Origin: Bradyrhizobium sp. C9
GTDB taxonomy: Bacteria > Pseudomonadota > Alphaproteobacteria > Rhizobiales > Xanthobacteraceae
Length of the DNA: 64,000 bases
Direction: 5' to 3'
Assembly: GCF_002532045.1 (NCBI RefSeq)
Contig: NZ_NWTG01000010.1
Span: 62,001 to 126,000, forward strand
Shown here: piece after piece, positions 61,721 to 64,000 of the stretch
How positions within the stretch are numbered: position 1 is the stretch's first letter
Layout of the letters: each line of letters starts with the position of its first letter
Made by a program: the position numbers and the translations under genes
Notes under the pieces: model-generated
Database searches by the model: none
What the model was told of the DNA's origin: nothing
What the model saw: only the letters and a program-made list of their open reading frames with translations

Positions 61721-62770
61721 CTACCCCTGGGCGGCAAAAATCCGGTAGCGGCGGGGCTGCAGCGAGACGATTTCGCCGGCCTGCAGCTCGCGGTCGCGCG
61801 GGGCGTCGATCTCGATCACGGTCTTGCCCTCGGTCCCCGCGAGGGCCACCTCGGCGCGCTGGATCGGACCGAACGAGCGGACATGCCGGATGGCGCCTTC
61901 CAGCGCCCCGGTTCCCGCCGGGCCGACCGCCATGTCGTGGCGGCGGACGAACAGTTTTGCCGCACCGGACGCAGCGCCCAAGGCGGGAATGTTCAGCGGA
62001 CGGCCGTCGAGCTGCACCGCGTCGCCGGCCACATCCACCGGCAGCACGATGGATTCGCCGATGAAGCCGTGCACGAAGGCGGTCGCCGGGTTGTCATAGA
62101 CCTCGCCGGGCGAGCCGATCTGCTCGATCCTGCCCTTGTCCATGACCACGACGCGGTTGGCGACTTCGAGCGCCTCCTCCTGGTCGTGCGTGACGAAGAT
62201 CGAGGTGACGTGGATCTCGTTGTGCAACGAGCGCAGCCACTGCCGGAGCTCCTTGCGGACCTTGGCGTCGAGCGCGCCGAACGGCTCGTCGAGCAGCAGG
62301 ATCCGGGGCTCGATCGCGAGCGCGCGCGCCAGCGCGATGCGCTGACGCTGACCACCTGACAATTGGCTCGGATAGCGGTTGGCGAGCCAGTCGAGCTGCA
62401 CCAGATCGAGCAGGTTCTTGACGCGGGCGCGGATCGTCGCCTCGTCCTTGCGGATCGCGCGCGGCTGCACGCGCAGGCCGAACGCGACATTCTCGAACAC
62501 CGTCATGTGGCGGAACAGCGCATAGTGCTGGAACACGAAGCCGACCTGACGCTCGCTGGCGCCGCGCGACAGCGCGTTCTCGCCGTCGATCGCGACCTCG
62601 CCCGAGTCGGGCCAATCCAACCCGGCGATGATCCGCAGCAGCGTCGTCTTGCCGGAGCCGGACGGGCCGAGCAACGCCAGCAGCTCGCCGTCAGCGACCT
62701 TGAGATCGACATTGTCGAGCGCGGCAAAGCTGCCGAACTTCTTTACGATATTCGTGACTTCAATCGCCAT
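61721..62770 (-). CDS. cysA: Sulfate/thiosulfate ABC transporter ATP-binding protein
   Basis: A 349-residue ATPase. Walker A GPSGSGKTT, Q-loop FVFQHYALF, signature LSGGQRQRIALARAL, Walker B RILLLDEPFGALD, His of VTHDQEEA. The C-terminal about 110 residues form the CysA TOBE-like regulatory domain (FVRRHDMAV, VRSFGPIQRAEVAL). It drives sulfate import with CysT and CysW. It overlaps cysW by 11 bases. No cysP/sbp is within the window. Confidence 0.95.
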   Translation of the reverse strand: MAIEVTNIVKKFGSFAALDNVDLKVADGELLALLGPSGSGKTTLLRIIAGLDWPDSGEVAIDGENALSRGASERQVGFVFQHYALFRHMTVFENVAFGLRVQPRAIRKDEATIRARVKNLLDLVQLDWLANRYPSQLSGGQRQRIALARALAIEPRILLLDEPFGALDAKVRKELRQWLRSLHNEIHVTSIFVTHDQEEALEVANRVVVMDKGRIEQIGSPGEVYDNPATAFVHGFIGESIVLPVDVAGDAVQLDGRPLNIPALGAASGAAKLFVRRHDMAVGPAGTGALEGAIRHVRSFGPIQRAEVALAGTEGKTVIEIDAPRDRELQAGEIVSLQPRRYRIFAAQG

Positions 62771-63722
62771 CGGGCACCTCTGCCTCGTCGAGCCGCCGCT
62801 CGAGAACGGTTTTCGCCACCAGCGTGATCAGCGCCAGCATCGCCAGCAGCGACGCAATCGCGAACGAGGCGACGAACTGATATTCGTTGTAGAGAATCTC
62901 GACCAAGAGCGGCATCGTGTTGGTCTCGCCGCGGATGTGGCCGGAGACGACGGACACCGCGCCGAACTCGCCCATCGCGCGCGCGTTGCAGAGCAGGACG
63001 CCGTAGAGCAGGCCCCACTTGATGTTGGGCAGCGTGACGCGGAAGAAGGTCTGCAGGCCGGAGGCGCCGAGCGAGATCGCCGCCTCCTCTTCCTGGGTGC
63101 CCTGTTCCTGCATCAGCGGGATCAGCGCGCGCGCCACGAAGGGGAAGGTGACGAAGATCGTCGCCAGCGCGATGCCGGGCACCGCGAACAGGATGTGGAC
63201 GTTGTGGGCCTGCAGCCACGGCCCGAAATAGCCCTGCGCGCCGAACAGCAGCACGAAGACCAGGCCCGAAATCACGGGCGAGACCGAGAACGGCAGGTCG
63301 ATCAGCGTGATCAGGAAGGTCTTGCCGGTGAATTCGAATTTCGAGATCGCCCAGGCCGCGACCACGCCGAACACGAGGTTGAACGTGACCGAGATCGCCG
63401 CGATCAGCAGCGTCAGCTTGATCGCAGCGAGCGCCTCGGGCTCGGCCAGCGCCGCGAAGTAGGCGACGATGCCTTTCGAGAAGGCCGAGGCGAACACGAC
63501 GACCAGCGGCAGCACGACGAAGATGCTGAGGAAGGCGATCGCGAGCGCGATGATGATGAGGCGGACCGGGCCCGGCTCGGTGCGCGGGTTGCGCCGCGCC
63601 GCGACCGGCTCGGCGCGCGCGATCTCGAGCCGCGGCGCCGGGGCCGCAACGCTGACATCGGTCGCGGGCGCGTAGGTCCGCAGTTGCGTGGTCGAGGTCG
63701 CCAATCCCGTCTGCATCGACAT
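62760..63722 (-). CDS. cysW: Sulfate ABC transporter permease CysW
   Basis: A 320-residue permease with about six helices and the EAA loop EEEAAISLGASGLQTFFRVTLPNI. The start at ATG 63722 is favoured by GAGG six bases before it, overlapping the cysT stop; a TTG at 63734 would give a TTGA overlap. The first about 55 residues are a hydrophilic, poorly conserved extension. It pairs with CysT to form the membrane channel. Confidence 0.94.
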   Translation of the reverse strand: MSMQTGLATSTTQLRTYAPATDVSVAAPAPRLEIARAEPVAARRNPRTEPGPVRLIIIALAIAFLSIFVVLPLVVVFASAFSKGIVAYFAALAEPEALAAIKLTLLIAAISVTFNLVFGVVAAWAISKFEFTGKTFLITLIDLPFSVSPVISGLVFVLLFGAQGYFGPWLQAHNVHILFAVPGIALATIFVTFPFVARALIPLMQEQGTQEEEAAISLGASGLQTFFRVTLPNIKWGLLYGVLLCNARAMGEFGAVSVVSGHIRGETNTMPLLVEILYNEYQFVASFAIASLLAMLALITLVAKTVLERRLDEAEVPDGD

Positions 63723-63730
63723 CTCGAACC

Positions 63731-64000
63731 TCAATGCACGGGAATGCGGGCTTGCGCCCAGCGCTGCAGCCGGTTGATCAGGAAGATGATCAGGAACGAG
63801 GCCACCAGCATCACCACCGCGATCGCGGTGGCGTCGGCGTAGCGGAATTCGGACAGCCGGATCACGATCAGGAGCGGTGCGATCTCGGAGACGTTGGGCA
63901 GATTGCCGGCGATGAAGATCACCGAACCGTATTCACCGATGGCGCGGGCAAAGGCCAGCGCAAAACCGGTGAGCAGCGCCGGAATCAAACTCGGCAGGAT
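63731..64000 (-). CDS. cysT: Sulfate ABC transporter permease CysT (5' end off window)
   Basis: Only the C-terminal about 90 residues are in the window. They contain part of the membrane domain: the end of the EAA region (ALLTGFALAFARAIGEYGSVIFIAGN), FRYADATAIAVVMLVASFLIIFLINRLQRW and the end IPVH. Stop TGA at 63731. The order cysT-cysW-cysA and tight overlaps indicate one operon. Confidence 0.93.
   Translation of the reverse strand: MLPSLIPALLTGFALAFARAIGEYGSVIFIAGNLPNVSEIAPLLIVIRLSEFRYADATAIAVVMLVASFLIIFLINRLQRWAQARIPVH

Noticed and set aside
1..64000. CRISPR arrays, tRNA or rRNA genes, insertion sequences, prophage
   Set aside because: None recognised by eye: no regularly spaced direct repeats with spacers, no transposase or integrase frames, no cloverleaf-like sequences.

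Overview
The window is a GC-rich (roughly 65%) chromosomal segment of an alphaproteobacterium of the Nitrobacteraceae, most likely Bradyrhizobium. The evidence is protein similarity by eye (NdvA-type glucan exporter, a TrcR/DUF1013 regulator, an ispH-thrB-rnhA cluster), the codon use, and several intergenic palindromic repeat families familiar from that group. No rRNA, tRNA, CRISPR array, insertion sequence, prophage or integrase was recognised. It reads as ordinary core and soft-core chromosome, and I do not see a large undescribed multi-gene system.

Layout. 0-8.4 kb: a truncated nitronate-monooxygenase-like gene divergent from an acyl-CoA synthetase, an exported hydrolase with an Asp nucleophile, a hybrid histidine kinase preceded by a coupled 36-codon ORF, and a second nitronate-monooxygenase/thioesterase pair. 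8.5-18.3 kb: a YqaA membrane protein, a HisE-like pyrophosphohydrolase, a Gly/Tyr-rich exported protein, a solute-binding protein, NdvA, a D-Ala-D-Ala carboxypeptidase, FadD, a DUF924 protein and a 1-Cys-like peroxiredoxin. 18.4-25.6 kb: the rnhA-thrB-ispH cluster on the minus strand, divergent TrcR, an acyltransferase, a lipoprotein and propionyl-CoA synthetase. 25.6-37.6 kb: a TPR/LprI-like protein, a Na+/H+ antiporter behind a 12-bp tandem repeat, an SDR, a TAXI-type TRAP transporter with DUF1850 partner, an MFS transporter, a degenerate REC-EAL protein, a CoA-ester lyase and small exported proteins.

37.7-48.2 kb: a lytic-transglycosylase-like protein, NUDIX, PaaI thioesterase and aldo/keto reductase genes. 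These are followed by two clear regulator-target pairs: katG with divergent oxyR, and an old-yellow-enzyme gene with a divergent MerR regulator, each with a readable promoter or operator. 48.3-64 kb: an MltB-type transglycosylase, an SGNH/DUF459-like protein lacking catalytic residues, CsbD, two SDRs, a TauD-type dioxygenase, YqgE, a stand-alone DsbD N-terminal domain, a Wzx-like flippase, a two-gene hypothetical module, 3-hydroxybutyrate dehydrogenase with a patatin-like phospholipase, a CAP-domain lipoprotein, and the cysTWA sulfate importer, cut off at the right edge.

Functionally the region is rich in acyl-CoA and polyhydroxybutyrate metabolism (three acyl-CoA synthetases, two thioesterases, 3-hydroxybutyrate dehydrogenase, patatin), oxidative and electrophile stress (OxyR/KatG, peroxiredoxin, MerR/OYE, aldo/keto reductase) and envelope maintenance. 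The most useful observations are the probably leaderless oxyR promoter, the MerR operator with 19-bp spacer and AdhR-like half sites, the REC-EAL and SGNH proteins with lost catalytic residues, and dispersed repeats that sit exactly on gene stop codons.
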